Assembly: GCF_016862975.1 (NCBI RefSeq)
Contig: NZ_BONZ01000003.1
Coordinates: 1-64,000 of the forward strand
Reading direction: 5' to 3'
DNA length: 64,000 bases
Source of the DNA: Rugosimonospora africana
Lineage (GTDB): Bacteria; Actinomycetota; Actinomycetes; Mycobacteriales; Micromonosporaceae
In this document: in pieces, positions 31,333 to 40,107 of the stretch
How positions within the stretch are numbered: the first letter of the stretch is position 1
How the letters are laid out: each line of letters begins with the position of its first letter
The notes under the pieces: model-generated
Seen by the model: only the letters and a program-made list of their open reading frames with translations
The model's database searches: none
Told to the model about the DNA's origin: nothing
Made by a program: the position numbers and the translations under genes

Positions 31333-33906
31333 TCAGGCCGAAACGTAGGTCGTGGTGCGCTGGCGTGCGGTGCGCCCGGCCGCCTCGGCGATCGCGGTCA
31401 ATTGGGCGACAGTACGGGCGGAGCCGTGCTCGGACCCGGCCATCCGGGAAATGGTCTCCTCCATGAGCGTGCCGCCGAGATCGTTCGCGCCACCGCGCAG
31501 CATCGCCACCGTGCCCTCGTCGCCGAGCTTGACCCAGGAGCACTGCACATTGGGGATGCGGCCGTGCAGCAGCACTCTGGCCATCGCGTGCACGGCGCGG
31601 CTCTCCCGCCAGGTGGCTCCGGCCCGGGCGATCCCGGCCAGGTAGATCGGCGCGTTGGTGTGCACGAACGGCAGCGCCACGAACTCGGTGAAGCCGCCGG
31701 TGCGGTCCTGGATGCCGGCGAGTACCCGGAAGTGGCCGAGCCAGTGCCGGGGGTGGTCGACGTGGCCGTACATCATCGTGGCGGACGAGCGGATGCCCAA
31801 CTCGTGCGCCGTGCTGATCACCTCGACCCAGGTGGACGCCGGCAGCTTCCCCTTGGTCAACACCCAGCGCACGTCGTCGTCGAGGATCTCGGCCGCGGTG
31901 CCGGGGATCGTGTCCAACCCGGCTTCCCGCAACTGAGTCAGCCAGTCGCGCACCGGTACGCCCGCCTTGGCGGCACCGGTGACGATCTCCATGGGCGAGA
32001 AGGCATGGACGTGCAGCTGCGGTACCCGCGACTTCACCGCCCGAACCAGGTCGGCGTATGCCGTGGCGGGCAGCTTCGGATCGATGCCGCCCTGCATGCA
32101 CACCTCGGTCGCGCCGTCCCGCCACGCCTCCTCGGCACGGTCGGCCACCTGCTCGACCGACAGCCGGTATGCGTCGGCGTCCCGCTCGCGTTGCGCGAAG
32201 GCGCAGAAGCGGCAGCCCACGTAGCAGACGTTGGTGAAGTTGATGTTGCGGTTGACCACGTACGTCACGTCGTCGCCCACGGTGTCGCGGCGCAGGTCGT
32301 CGGCGACGCGGGCCAGTTCGTCGAGGGCGGCGCCATCGCTCTCCAGCAGCGCCAGGGCCTCGGCCTCGTGCTCGGGCCGCAGCAGGGCCGCCGGGTCGGA
32401 CGCGGCGAGCCGGAGCCCGGCCAGCACCGTCGAATCGGGCCGCGACCCGAGGGGAGCGGAGGTCAGCGCGGCATGCGCGGCGACCTCGGACCAGTCGCCG
32501 TAGACCACGTCGAAGTCCGAGCGGCGGTCGCCGGTGCGCCCGCTGGTGTCGACCTCCTCGTGGAGGTTGACCCGACCGCCGGGCGTCTCGTCCGGCTCCT
32601 GCCACGGCCGGCCGGACGGACGGACCGACTCGACGGCCAGCCCGGTCGGATCGGCCAGCGCGGTCACGTGGGCGGAGAGCCGGGGATCGAGCCAGGGCTC
32701 GCCCCGCCGCACGTACTCCGGATAGATCGTCAACCGCTCGCGCAGCTCGAACCCCGCGGCGGCCGACCGCCGCGCCAGCTCCTCGATCTGCGGCCAGGGC
32801 CGCTCGGGGTTCACGTGATCGGGGGTGACCGGGGAGACTCCGCCCCAGTCGTCGATCCCGGCGCGCAGCAGCAGCGCGTATTCCTCGTCGATCAGGTTTG
32901 GCGGGGCCTGGATGCGCGCCTTCGGGCCGAGCACCAACCGGGCCACCGCGATCGTGGCGGCCAGGTCGCGCAGGTCCGCGTCGGGCATGCCACGCATCGC
33001 GGTATCCGGCTTGGCGCGGAAGTTTTGCACGATGACTTCCTGGATGTGCCCGTACTCGCGGGCGACACGGCGGATCGCGAACAGCGACTCAGCCCGCTCG
33101 GTCAGGTTTTCCCCGATGCCGATCAGCACACCGGTGGTGAACGGCACGCCGACCCGGCCGGCGTCCTCCAGCACCCGCAGCCGGACCGCCGGCTCCTTGT
33201 CGGGCGAACCGAAGTGCGGGCCACCGGGCTCGGACCACAGCCGGGTGGCGGTGGTCTCCAGCATCATGCCCATGCTCGGCGCGACCGGCTTGAGCCGTTG
33301 CAGCTCGGCCCAGGAAAGCACGCCCGGGTTGAGGTGCGGCAGAAGGCCGGTCTCCTCCAGTACCGCGATCGCACAGGCCCGCAGATAGTCCACAGTGGAC
33401 TCATAACCGCGCTCGTGCAGCCACTCCTGGGCCGCCGGCCACCGCGCTTCCGGGCGGTCGCCGAGCGTGAACAGCGCCTCCTTGCAGCCCTGGGCGGCGC
33501 CCTCGGCGGCGATGGCGAGCACCTCGTCGCGCTCGAGATACGGCGCGGTCAGCCGATGCGGCACAGTCACGAAGGTGCAGTAGTGGCACCGGTCCCGGCA
33601 CAGCCGGGTCAGCGGAATGAAGACCTTCTTGGAGAACGTCACGACGCCGGGCCGGCCGGCCTCGACGAGTCCGGCGTCGCGGACCGCGCCCGCCTGTGCC
33701 AGCAGGCGATCGAGTGCCTCACCCCGAGCGCTCAGCAGGATGGCGGCCTCGTCGACGTCGAGGCTGCGGCCGTCGGCGGCCCGGTGCAGGGCGCGACGCA
33801 TGGCGGTGCTGATTTCGGCGCTCCCGGCATCGGTGCGCTCGGCACCGGAACGGAGGCTGCCGGCCGGAATCGGGGACTGCTCGGCTGTCGGGCGCTCGTC
33901 AGACAC
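31333..33906 (-). CDS. fbiC: FbiC: bifunctional FO synthase (CofG/CofH fusion)
   Basis: Two radical-SAM halves in one 857-residue protein that make the F420 chromophore FO from a tyrosine-derived radical and the pyrimidine ribityl precursor. The CofG half has [10 protein letters not shown] (C103, C107, C110) and the CofH half [10 protein letters not shown] (about C561, C565, C568), each a CxxxCxxC [4Fe-4S] site. Supporting stretches are [28 protein letters not shown] and [17 protein letters not shown]. The fused arrangement is the actinobacterial form. The GTG at 33906 begins MSDERPTA. It lies near cofD and cofE but on the opposite strand, and downstream of a separately read membrane protein. 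Confidence 0.96.
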   Translation of the reverse strand: MSDERPTAEQSPIPAGSLRSGAERTDAGSAEISTAMRRALHRAADGRSLDVDEAAILLSARGEALDRLLAQAGAVRDAGLVEAGRPGVVTFSKKVFIPLTRLCRDRCHYCTFVTVPHRLTAPYLERDEVLAIAAEGAAQGCKEALFTLGDRPEARWPAAQEWLHERGYESTVDYLRACAIAVLEETGLLPHLNPGVLSWAELQRLKPVAPSMGMMLETTATRLWSEPGGPHFGSPDKEPAVRLRVLEDAGRVGVPFTTGVLIGIGENLTERAESLFAIRRVAREYGHIQEVIVQNFRAKPDTAMRGMPDADLRDLAATIAVARLVLGPKARIQAPPNLIDEEYALLLRAGIDDWGGVSPVTPDHVNPERPWPQIEELARRSAAAGFELRERLTIYPEYVRRGEPWLDPRLSAHVTALADPTGLAVESVRPSGRPWQEPDETPGGRVNLHEEVDTSGRTGDRRSDFDVVYGDWSEVAAHAALTSAPLGSRPDSTVLAGLRLAASDPAALLRPEHEAEALALLESDGAALDELARVADDLRRDTVGDDVTYVVNRNINFTNVCYVGCRFCAFAQRERDADAYRLSVEQVADRAEEAWRDGATEVCMQGGIDPKLPATAYADLVRAVKSRVPQLHVHAFSPMEIVTGAAKAGVPVRDWLTQLREAGLDTIPGTAAEILDDDVRWVLTKGKLPASTWVEVISTAHELGIRSSATMMYGHVDHPRHWLGHFRVLAGIQDRTGGFTEFVALPFVHTNAPIYLAGIARAGATWRESRAVHAMARVLLHGRIPNVQCSWVKLGDEGTVAMLRGGANDLGGTLMEETISRMAGSEHGSARTVAQLTAIAEAAGRTARQRTTTYVSA

Positions 33907-33943
33907 GTGTGAAGCCTATGCCGCAGGTACGACGGGCAAGCCA

Positions 33944-34082
33944 TTCACCCGGATCCCCGCGAAGGGACCCGGGTGAACTCCCGCTCACCTGGCCGGCCAA
34001 TCGCCGTGCGGTGGCCGTCACCTGGCGTTTCCGTCATTCGCGAACCGGGCGACCGCCACCGGGTGACTCCGCGGTGGCGGTC
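33944..34082. terminator. Two hairpins between fbiC and the Gly/Pro-rich membrane protein gene
   Basis: TTCACCCGG (33944-33952) pairs with CCGGGTGAA (33969-33977); GACCGCCACC (34051-34060) pairs with GGTGGCGGTC (34073-34082) as a 10-bp perfect stem. The second lies about 50 bases past the stop of the membrane protein gene and is its likely terminator. The first could be that or an element before fbiC. Confidence 0.5.
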
Positions 34083-34131
34083 GGCGAACCGGCCGCCGGC
34101 GATCAGGTAAGCCCCGATCCCGTGGTGAAGA

Positions 34132-35178
34132 TCACCCCCAGCGCTGGGTCTCCTCGCCCGAGTTGTTCGGCGGGATGACCTGAGTCCGGTCGTATCCCTC
34201 GTCTCCACCGGTCGGCGCGGCCGGCGTCTCGCCGGCGCCGGGCCAGCCCTGGGCCGACGGATCCGGGGCGGACGGGGTCTGGCCGGGCGCCGGCTCGGCC
34301 GGCTGCGTGGTGGGGTACGACGGGTACGGGGTGCCGAGCGGCGGAGACGAGGCGGGCGCACCGGCGGGCTGGTAGCCGGCCGGGGCCGGGTACGACTGCT
34401 GGTACCCGCCCGGCTGGGCGTACCCGGGCTGGCCGTAGGGCTGGCCGGCGGCGGGCTGGCCGTATCCCGGCTGGGCGGCCGGCTGCCCGTACCCGGGCGG
34501 GCCGTATGCGGGTTGCCCGTACCCGGGCTGGCCGGCGACCGGCTGGCCGTACGGCGAGGGGTACCCGGGCTGGCCGTACGGCATGCCCGGCGCCGGGTAC
34601 GCCGGCGCGACCGGCTTGGGTACCGAGTAGGCCCCCTGCCAGACCTGCCAGACCAGGAACGCGGCGAGCGCGAACACCGCCAGCAGCACCAGCCGGGTGA
34701 GCAGTTCGATGAACGCCGGGCGGAAGCCGCCGCCGAACTGGTCCCCGAGGACGTGGATGAACCCGGCGAACAGGCAGACGATGCCGAACAGGCCGGCGAA
34801 CGCGTAGTCGATCAACGCGATCATGGTGATCGTCCTGGCCCGCGGGGTGGCCGGCTTGACGTGCGTGACCAGCAGCACCGCGCCCAGCGGGAAGAGGATC
34901 GGGATCAGCCCGATGAAGCTGCCGAACTCCCCTTCGGCACGGATGCCGAATTCGGAGGCGAACTTGTCGAACACCAGGAACAGGTCGATGAACGCCAGCA
35001 GGAGCAGCGCCGCCGTCGACAGCACCAGGACCATGCCGGCGAGTTCACGGTGGGGAGCGGTGAACTTGCTGGCATCCCGCTGCTCCGTCGCCGTCGTCCC
35101 TGGTGGGGCGGGCGAAGGGCTTGGCGTCGCTGGCGGCGTACTGGCCGGATATGGCGACTGATCTGAAGGTTGGGTCAC
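34132..35178 (-). CDS. Membrane protein with Gly-Tyr-Gln-Pro repeat tail
   Basis: 348-residue membrane protein, function unknown. A Pro/Ser/Thr-rich head (1-35) precedes four hydrophobic helices (about 46-70, 85-105, 118-145 and 158-182). A long cytoplasmic or exposed tail follows, with many YGQPGYGQP-type repeats (about 195-265). The last residues, GYDRTQVIPPNNSGEETQRWG, hold Thr-Gln motifs resembling FHA-binding or Ser/Thr-kinase sites seen in other actinobacterial tails; that is inference. Start GTG 35178 follows a G-rich binding site. It lies 331 bases from cofD, divergently, and upstream of fbiC. Confidence 0.78.
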   Translation of the reverse strand: MTQPSDQSPYPASTPPATPSPSPAPPGTTATEQRDASKFTAPHRELAGMVLVLSTAALLLLAFIDLFLVFDKFASEFGIRAEGEFGSFIGLIPILFPLGAVLLVTHVKPATPRARTITMIALIDYAFAGLFGIVCLFAGFIHVLGDQFGGGFRPAFIELLTRLVLLAVFALAAFLVWQVWQGAYSVPKPVAPAYPAPGMPYGQPGYPSPYGQPVAGQPGYGQPAYGPPGYGQPAAQPGYGQPAAGQPYGQPGYAQPGGYQQSYPAPAGYQPAGAPASSPPLGTPYPSYPTTQPAEPAPGQTPSAPDPSAQGWPGAGETPAAPTGGDEGYDRTQVIPPNNSGEETQRWG

Positions 35179-35509
35179 ATCTCCCCCTTGGTCAAGGTGG
35201 GCGGGTTTGCCCCGCGAGCCTAGCGCCGCGCACGCCGCCGTGCCGGACCACGAGCACGTGTTGGGGACCGGACGTGGCGCCGGGCGGCGACCCGATCGCG
35301 CCCGCGGCGAGCCGGACGGCGACGGCCCTCCGGTCCGCTGGACGCGACCTCACAGCCCGCCCGGCGCCGCCTCGACGTCCGGTGGACGCCGGCCGGGAGC
35401 TTGCCGGACGCACCCTCCACGCCGGTCAGCCGCCACCCCGACCCGTCGGGCCGCCGCGGGTTGCCGGGCAGTGACATCCCGCCGGAGTCGCTGCGGGAGG
35501 ATTGACCGC
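35179..35509. other. 331-bp gap between divergent membrane protein gene and cofD
   Basis: No gene or clear promoter stands out. The sequence is G/C-rich throughout and open in several frames, which is expected at this composition. It must hold the promoters of both divergent genes. GGGAGG at about 35495-35500 serves as the cofD ribosome binding site. Confidence 0.4.
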
Positions 35510-36484
35510 ATGCGGATCGTGGTACTGGCGGGTGGCATCGGCGGGGCTCGGTTTCTCCAGGGCGTCCGGGCGACCGGGGCGGAGGTGACCGCGATCGTCA
35601 ACGTCGGTGACGACGTCACTCTGCACGGCCTGCGGATCTGCCCCGACCTGGACAGCGTGATGTACACCCTGGGTGGCGGAGCGGATGCCGAGCGCGGCTG
35701 GGGTCGGGCCGGCGAGACCTGGGCGGTCAAGGAGGAGCTGGCCGCGTACGGGGCCGAGCCGACCTGGTTCGGACTGGGCGACAAGGACGTGGCGACCCAT
35801 CTGGTGCGGACCAGGATGCTGGATGCCGGGTACCCGCTGTCCGCGGTCACCGAGGCGCTGTGCTCCCGCTGGAAGCCCGGGGTACGGCTGTTGCCGGCCA
35901 CCGACGACCGGCTGGAGACCCACGTGGTGGTACCCGACCCGGATGCCGGCCCGGACAGCCCGGACGGCGGCGGCTCCCGGGCCATCCACTTCCAGGAGTG
36001 GTGGATCCGGCACCGGGCGGCACTGCCCGCCCAGCGGTTCGTGTTCATCGGGGCGGACGCGGCCAAGCCCGCCCCGGGAGTGCTCGACGCGCTGGCCGCG
36101 GCCGACGTGGTACTGGTCGCGCCGAGCAACCCGGTCGTGTCTATCGCCCCGATCCTCGCGGTCGGCGGATTGCGCGACGCGCTCGTCGCCGGTAGCGCGC
36201 CGGTGATCGGGTTCTCACCCATCATCGGTGGCGCGCCGGTGCGCGGCATGGCCGACAAGTGTCTGGCGGCCGTCGATGTACCGGTGACCGCGGCCGGGGT
36301 CGGCGGGCTCTACGGTGCCCGGTCAGCCGACGGTATCCTCGACGGCTGGCTGGTGGACACGTCCGATGCCGGTACCGCCGTCGACGGGGTTACGGTCCGG
36401 GAATGTCCACTGTGGATGACCGATGAGCGGGCCACGCTCGCCATGGTGCAACAGGGCCTGACGCTGGCCGAGGAGGTCCGGTGA
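35510..36484 (+). CDS. cofD: 2-phospho-L-lactate transferase (CofD/FbiA)
   Basis: CofD/FbiA, 324 residues, transfers the lactyl-phosphate (or phosphoenolpyruvyl) moiety from its GDP-activated donor to FO, giving (dehydro-)F420-0. The N-terminal Rossmann-like loop VVLAGGIGGARFLQG, then IVNVGDDVTLHGLRICPDLD and VLVAPSNPVVSIAPILAV, are the family's signature regions. ATG 35510 has GGGAGG ten bases upstream; the open frame extends further back but into unconserved sequence. cofE begins inside its stop codon (GTGA). The partner that makes the activated donor (CofC/FbiD) is not in the window. Confidence 0.94.
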   Translation: MRIVVLAGGIGGARFLQGVRATGAEVTAIVNVGDDVTLHGLRICPDLDSVMYTLGGGADAERGWGRAGETWAVKEELAAYGAEPTWFGLGDKDVATHLVRTRMLDAGYPLSAVTEALCSRWKPGVRLLPATDDRLETHVVVPDPDAGPDSPDGGGSRAIHFQEWWIRHRAALPAQRFVFIGADAAKPAPGVLDALAAADVVLVAPSNPVVSIAPILAVGGLRDALVAGSAPVIGFSPIIGGAPVRGMADKCLAAVDVPVTAAGVGGLYGARSADGILDGWLVDTSDAGTAVDGVTVRECPLWMTDERATLAMVQQGLTLAEEVR

Positions 36485-37623
36485 ACCTCACCATCCTGCC
36501 GGTGACCGGCATCGGCGACGTACGCCCGGGCGACGATCTGGCAGCGCTCATCACCGGCGCCGCGCCCTGGCTGGAAAACGGCGACGTCCTCGTGGTCACG
36601 AGCAAGATTGTGTCCAAATCGGAGGGTCGGCTCGTCGCGGTGCCGGCGGACGGCCCCGAGCGGGACGCCGCCCGCGCCGTGGCCCTGGCCGGCGAGACGG
36701 TCCGCACGGTGGCCCGCCGGGGCGGCACCCAGATCGTGCAGACCCGGCACGGCTTCGTGATGGCCGCTGCCGGCATCGACGCGTCCAATGTGGACAGAGA
36801 GCACCTGGTGCTGCTCCCGATCGACTCGGACGCCTCGGCCCGCACGCTGCGCGCCGCGCTGCGCGACCGTTACCGGTTGGACGTGGCCATCATCGTCAGC
36901 GACACCATGGGACGCCCGTGGCGCAGCGGCCTGACGGATGTGGCCCTGGGCGCGGCCGGCATCGACGCGTTGCACGACTACCGGGGCGAGACCGACGCGT
37001 ACGGCAACGAGCTGCACCTGACCCAGATGGCGATCATCGACGAGCTGGCGGCCTCCGCCGAGTTGGTCAAGGGCAAGTACGACCAGGTACCGGTCGCGGT
37101 GATCCGTGGGCTGCACGCCACCGGGGCCGAAGACGGCCAGGGCGCGGCGGTACTCGTCCGAGGTGCCGAGCACGACCTGTTCTCGCTCGGCACCGCGGAG
37201 GCCCGAGCCGACGGGCTGCGTACCGCGGCGGAACTGCCCGACCTGGAGCACTTCGCCGACGCGTTGGTCACCGACGACCTTCTCGCCACCGCGACCGCCA
37301 GCGCCACGGCTGCGGCCACCGCCAGCGCGACCGTCAGCGTCTCGGCGGGACTGGCCGAGCCCGGTTTCCTGGAGGTGCCGGTGAAGGCCGGGCTGCCCGC
37401 CGGTACCGCCCGGGCGCTGGTACCGCACGTACCGGCCGGGTCCGGGCCGGCGGCCCTGGCTCGGGCCGGTGCCGGGATCCACCGGCTGCGCTGCGCCCTG
37501 GCCGCGGCCGGGGCGGCCAGCACCTGGCTACCGGACGCCGAGCCGGACGGCGTCGACCTGCCGCCCAGCCGGATGCCGCTCGGCCTCGTCGCGATCGGAA
37601 TGGCACCGCCGAAGCTCGGCTGA
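36481..37623 (+). CDS. cofE: F420-0:L-glutamate ligase (CofE/FbiB N-terminal type), short C-terminal domain
   Basis: GTP-dependent ligase adding glutamates to F420-0, 380 residues. The CofE domain (about 1-250) shows LPVTGIGDVRPGDDL, GDVLVVTSKIVSKSEGR, VSDTMGRPWRSGLTDVALG and DELAASAELVKGKYDQVPVAVIRG. Mycobacterial FbiB carries a full nitroreductase domain after this (about 450 residues in all). Here only about 110 residues follow an Ala/Thr-rich linker (ATASATAAATASATVSVSA). They look like a degraded remnant, ending LPLGLVAIG-type sequence (MPLGLVAIGMAPPKLG). So the FMN-dependent reductase function of FbiB is probably absent here. GTG 36481 overlaps the cofD stop. Confidence 0.9.
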   Translation: MNLTILPVTGIGDVRPGDDLAALITGAAPWLENGDVLVVTSKIVSKSEGRLVAVPADGPERDAARAVALAGETVRTVARRGGTQIVQTRHGFVMAAAGIDASNVDREHLVLLPIDSDASARTLRAALRDRYRLDVAIIVSDTMGRPWRSGLTDVALGAAGIDALHDYRGETDAYGNELHLTQMAIIDELAASAELVKGKYDQVPVAVIRGLHATGAEDGQGAAVLVRGAEHDLFSLGTAEARADGLRTAAELPDLEHFADALVTDDLLATATASATAAATASATVSVSAGLAEPGFLEVPVKAGLPAGTARALVPHVPAGSGPAALARAGAGIHRLRCALAAAGAASTWLPDAEPDGVDLPPSRMPLGLVAIGMAPPKLG

Positions 37624-37637
37624 GCGAGCCCTCGGCA

Positions 37638-38738
37638 TCAGGTCAGCCGCTGGTCGCCGCGCTCCTTCAGCCGGTCCACCAGCATCTTCACGTCCTGCGC
37701 CCGGTCGCGGGGGCAGACCAGCATCGCGTCCGGAGTGTCCACCACGATCAGGTCGGACAGGCCGAGCGTGGCGATCAGCCGGCCGGAGTGCGGCACCACG
37801 ACCAGCCGGTCGCTGTCGACCAGCAGCATGTCCGGCTTCTCCACCGTGTCGCCGGGGCCCACCACCACGTTGCCGCGCTCGTCCGAGCCCAGGATGTCGC
37901 CGAGAGTGTGGAAGTCGCCGACGTCGTTCCACCCGAAATCGCCCGGTACGGTGGCCACCATGCCGGCCTCCGCCGCCCCCTCCATCACCGCGTAGTCGAC
38001 GGAGATCTTCGGCAGCGTCGGCCACACCTCGCCGAGGACGCTCTCCCGGTCATCGGTCGACCAGGCCGCCGCGATCCGGGTCAGCCCCGCGTGCAGCCCC
38101 GGCTGCTGGCGCTCCAGTTCCCGGAGGAAGACGTCCACCCGCCAGACGAACATGCTGGCGTTCCACAGGTACCGTCCCGACTCGACGTACGAGTGGGCGA
38201 CTTCGTACGACGGCTTCTCCTTGAACTGGTCCACCCGGCGCACCGGGCCGCCGTCCAGCAGCTGGCCGCACTCCAGATAGCCGTACCCGGTCTCCGGACG
38301 GGTCGGCGAGATCCCCACGGTCATCAGCAGGCCCTGCTGCGCCCCGGCGATGGCGTCCCGCAATACCCGCACGAACTCTCCACCGTCGCGGACCAGGTGA
38401 TCGGCCGCGAACGAGCCCATCACCGCGTCCGGGTCCCGGTCCGCGATCAGCGCGGCGGCCAGGCCGATCGCGGCGCACGAGTCACGGGGGGACGGCTCGA
38501 CCAGGATGTTGTCCTCCGGCACGGACGGGAGCTGCCGTGCCACTCCCGCGGCGTGCGCGACCCCGGTCACCACGTAGGTGCAATCCGGCGGCGTGAGCGG
38601 CGCGAGGCGCTCGACCGTGGCCTGCAACAGGGTCGACTCGGTCCCGGTGAGCGGGTGGAGGAACTTGGGGTTTCCCGAGCGGGACAGCGGCCACAGGCGG
38701 GTACCGCTGCCACCGGCCGGGATGACCGCGTAAAGCAT
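37638..38738 (-). CDS. manC: Mannose-1-phosphate guanylyltransferase
   Basis: Nucleotidyltransferase making GDP-mannose from mannose-1-phosphate and GTP, about 366 residues. The pyrophosphorylase signature is PAGGSGTRLWPLSR, followed by PKFLHPLTG (with the Lys of the NTP site), DHLV, GYGYLE and VDQFKEKP. The C-terminal part shows GDFGWNDVGDFHTLGDIL, typical of GDP-mannose enzymes. ATG 38738 starts the conserved sequence MLYAVIPAGG; a GTG 27 bases upstream is an alternative. Its stop faces that of cofE 14 bases away. It completes the GDP-mannose route with pmm and manA. Confidence 0.93.
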   Translation of the reverse strand: MLYAVIPAGGSGTRLWPLSRSGNPKFLHPLTGTESTLLQATVERLAPLTPPDCTYVVTGVAHAAGVARQLPSVPEDNILVEPSPRDSCAAIGLAAALIADRDPDAVMGSFAADHLVRDGGEFVRVLRDAIAGAQQGLLMTVGISPTRPETGYGYLECGQLLDGGPVRRVDQFKEKPSYEVAHSYVESGRYLWNASMFVWRVDVFLRELERQQPGLHAGLTRIAAAWSTDDRESVLGEVWPTLPKISVDYAVMEGAAEAGMVATVPGDFGWNDVGDFHTLGDILGSDERGNVVVGPGDTVEKPDMLLVDSDRLVVVPHSGRLIATLGLSDLIVVDTPDAMLVCPRDRAQDVKMLVDRLKERGDQRLT

Positions 38739-38820
38739 CAGCCCATCATGCCGGGCGGCCGCCACCTATGCCCGCTCGGTAAGGGCAAAGTATCCGATAG
38801 TGACCCGAATGAGATGTCAA

Positions 38821-39960
38821 TTATCCGGCAGCAGCGCGGGCCCACGCCGCCAGATGCACCTCGGCGCTGGACTCCCAGGTGAACTCCTTCGCCCGGTCGA
38901 ACCCGGCCTTGGCCAGTGCGAGACGGCGCGGCTCGTCGTCGAGCAGCGAGGCGAGGTCGTGGCCGATCTCCTCCGCGCTCTCGCCGGTGTAGGCGACCGC
39001 GTCACCGCCGACCTCCGGCAGCGACAGCCGGGGCGTCGTGAGCACCGGCGCCGCGCAGGCCATGGCCTCCAGGATCGGCAGCCCGAACCCCTCGCCGTGG
39101 GACGGGTACGCCGCGACCAGCGCGCCACCCAGGTATCCGGGGAGATCCGCATAGCGGAGATAGCCCGGCCGGAGCAGGCGCAGGTTGGCCGGCACCTCGG
39201 CGACCACCTGGTCGATGTCGTCGTCGTGCCCGGAGCCGCCCGCGATCACCAGCGCCGGCGGCCGCTCTCGGTCGGCCACCGCGGCCACCCAGCCACGGAT
39301 GAGGTTCGGCACGTTCTTGCGGGGCTCCTTGGCACCGAGGAACGCCACGTATGGCGTGTCGCCCAGCCCCAACCGCGCCCTGACCCGCGCCTTCTCGTCG
39401 TCGCTCGGCGCGTGGAACGCCTCGTGGTCGACGCCGTGGTATGCCACGTCGATCCGGGTCGGGTCCGCGTCCAACAGCCGGATCAGCTCGTCGCGGGTCG
39501 CCTTGCTGGGCACGATCACCCGGGCCGCCCGGCGCAGCGACGTCTTGATCGCGCTGCGGAAGAAGGTGCGCCGCGACTTGTCGTAGTGCTCCGGCTCGGT
39601 GAAGAAGGTCGCGTCGTGCACGGTCACCGTCACCGGACAGGACGCGCGCAGCGGACACGTGTAGAACGGCGAGTGCAGCACCTGCGCGCCGACCTGCTGA
39701 GCCAGCAGCGGCAGGCCGGTCTGCTCCCAGGCCAGGCGGGCCGGACGGTGGGCGACGGCGGCCGGAGCGCCGATCACCTCAGCGTTGGTGAGTAACCGAC
39801 TGTAACGCTCCGCATCGGTGCGCTGGCAGACTACGGCAAGATCAGCATCGAGCCCGTCGAGTGCCTTCAGCAACCCGTCGACGTAGCGCCCGACACCACC
39901 ACGGTCCGCCGGGACACTGGTTGCATCGACAAGTACGCGGGTCGCTTGACCGCCGGTCAC
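38821..39960 (-). CDS. Family 4 (GT-B) glycosyltransferase
   Basis: Retaining GT4-type glycosyltransferase, about 379 residues. The GT-B fold is seen in an N-terminal domain with DATSVPADRGGVGRYVDGLL, and a C-terminal domain with YVAFLGAKEPRKN and the sugar-nucleotide site PSHGEGFGLPILEAMACAAPVL (E-x7-E). I chose GTG 39960, which has AGGAG seven bases upstream, over an ATG five codons earlier. Next to GDP-mannose synthesis a mannosyltransferase acting in envelope glycan or lipid assembly is plausible, but donor and acceptor cannot be read. In mycobacteria this slot holds the rhamnosyltransferase wbbL, a different family. Confidence 0.88.
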   Translation of the reverse strand: MTGGQATRVLVDATSVPADRGGVGRYVDGLLKALDGLDADLAVVCQRTDAERYSRLLTNAEVIGAPAAVAHRPARLAWEQTGLPLLAQQVGAQVLHSPFYTCPLRASCPVTVTVHDATFFTEPEHYDKSRRTFFRSAIKTSLRRAARVIVPSKATRDELIRLLDADPTRIDVAYHGVDHEAFHAPSDDEKARVRARLGLGDTPYVAFLGAKEPRKNVPNLIRGWVAAVADRERPPALVIAGGSGHDDDIDQVVAEVPANLRLLRPGYLRYADLPGYLGGALVAAYPSHGEGFGLPILEAMACAAPVLTTPRLSLPEVGGDAVAYTGESAEEIGHDLASLLDDEPRRLALAKAGFDRAKEFTWESSAEVHLAAWARAAAG

Positions 39961-40107
39961 GAGTTCACTCCTCATCGGGCCTGCCGTGGGACTCTTACCG
40001 CAAGACTACGCCCGACGGGCGGCCCGTCAGTGACCGCAACGCGACGATCATCCCAACCTATCTGGGCGAGCGATCCGGCGTTACCGATGTGTGATAGATC
40101 TGCGCTG

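Noticed and set aside
31402-33912. 836-residue open frame antisense to fbiC
   Set aside because: No recognisable motif; fbiC on the other strand carries both radical-SAM cysteine motifs.
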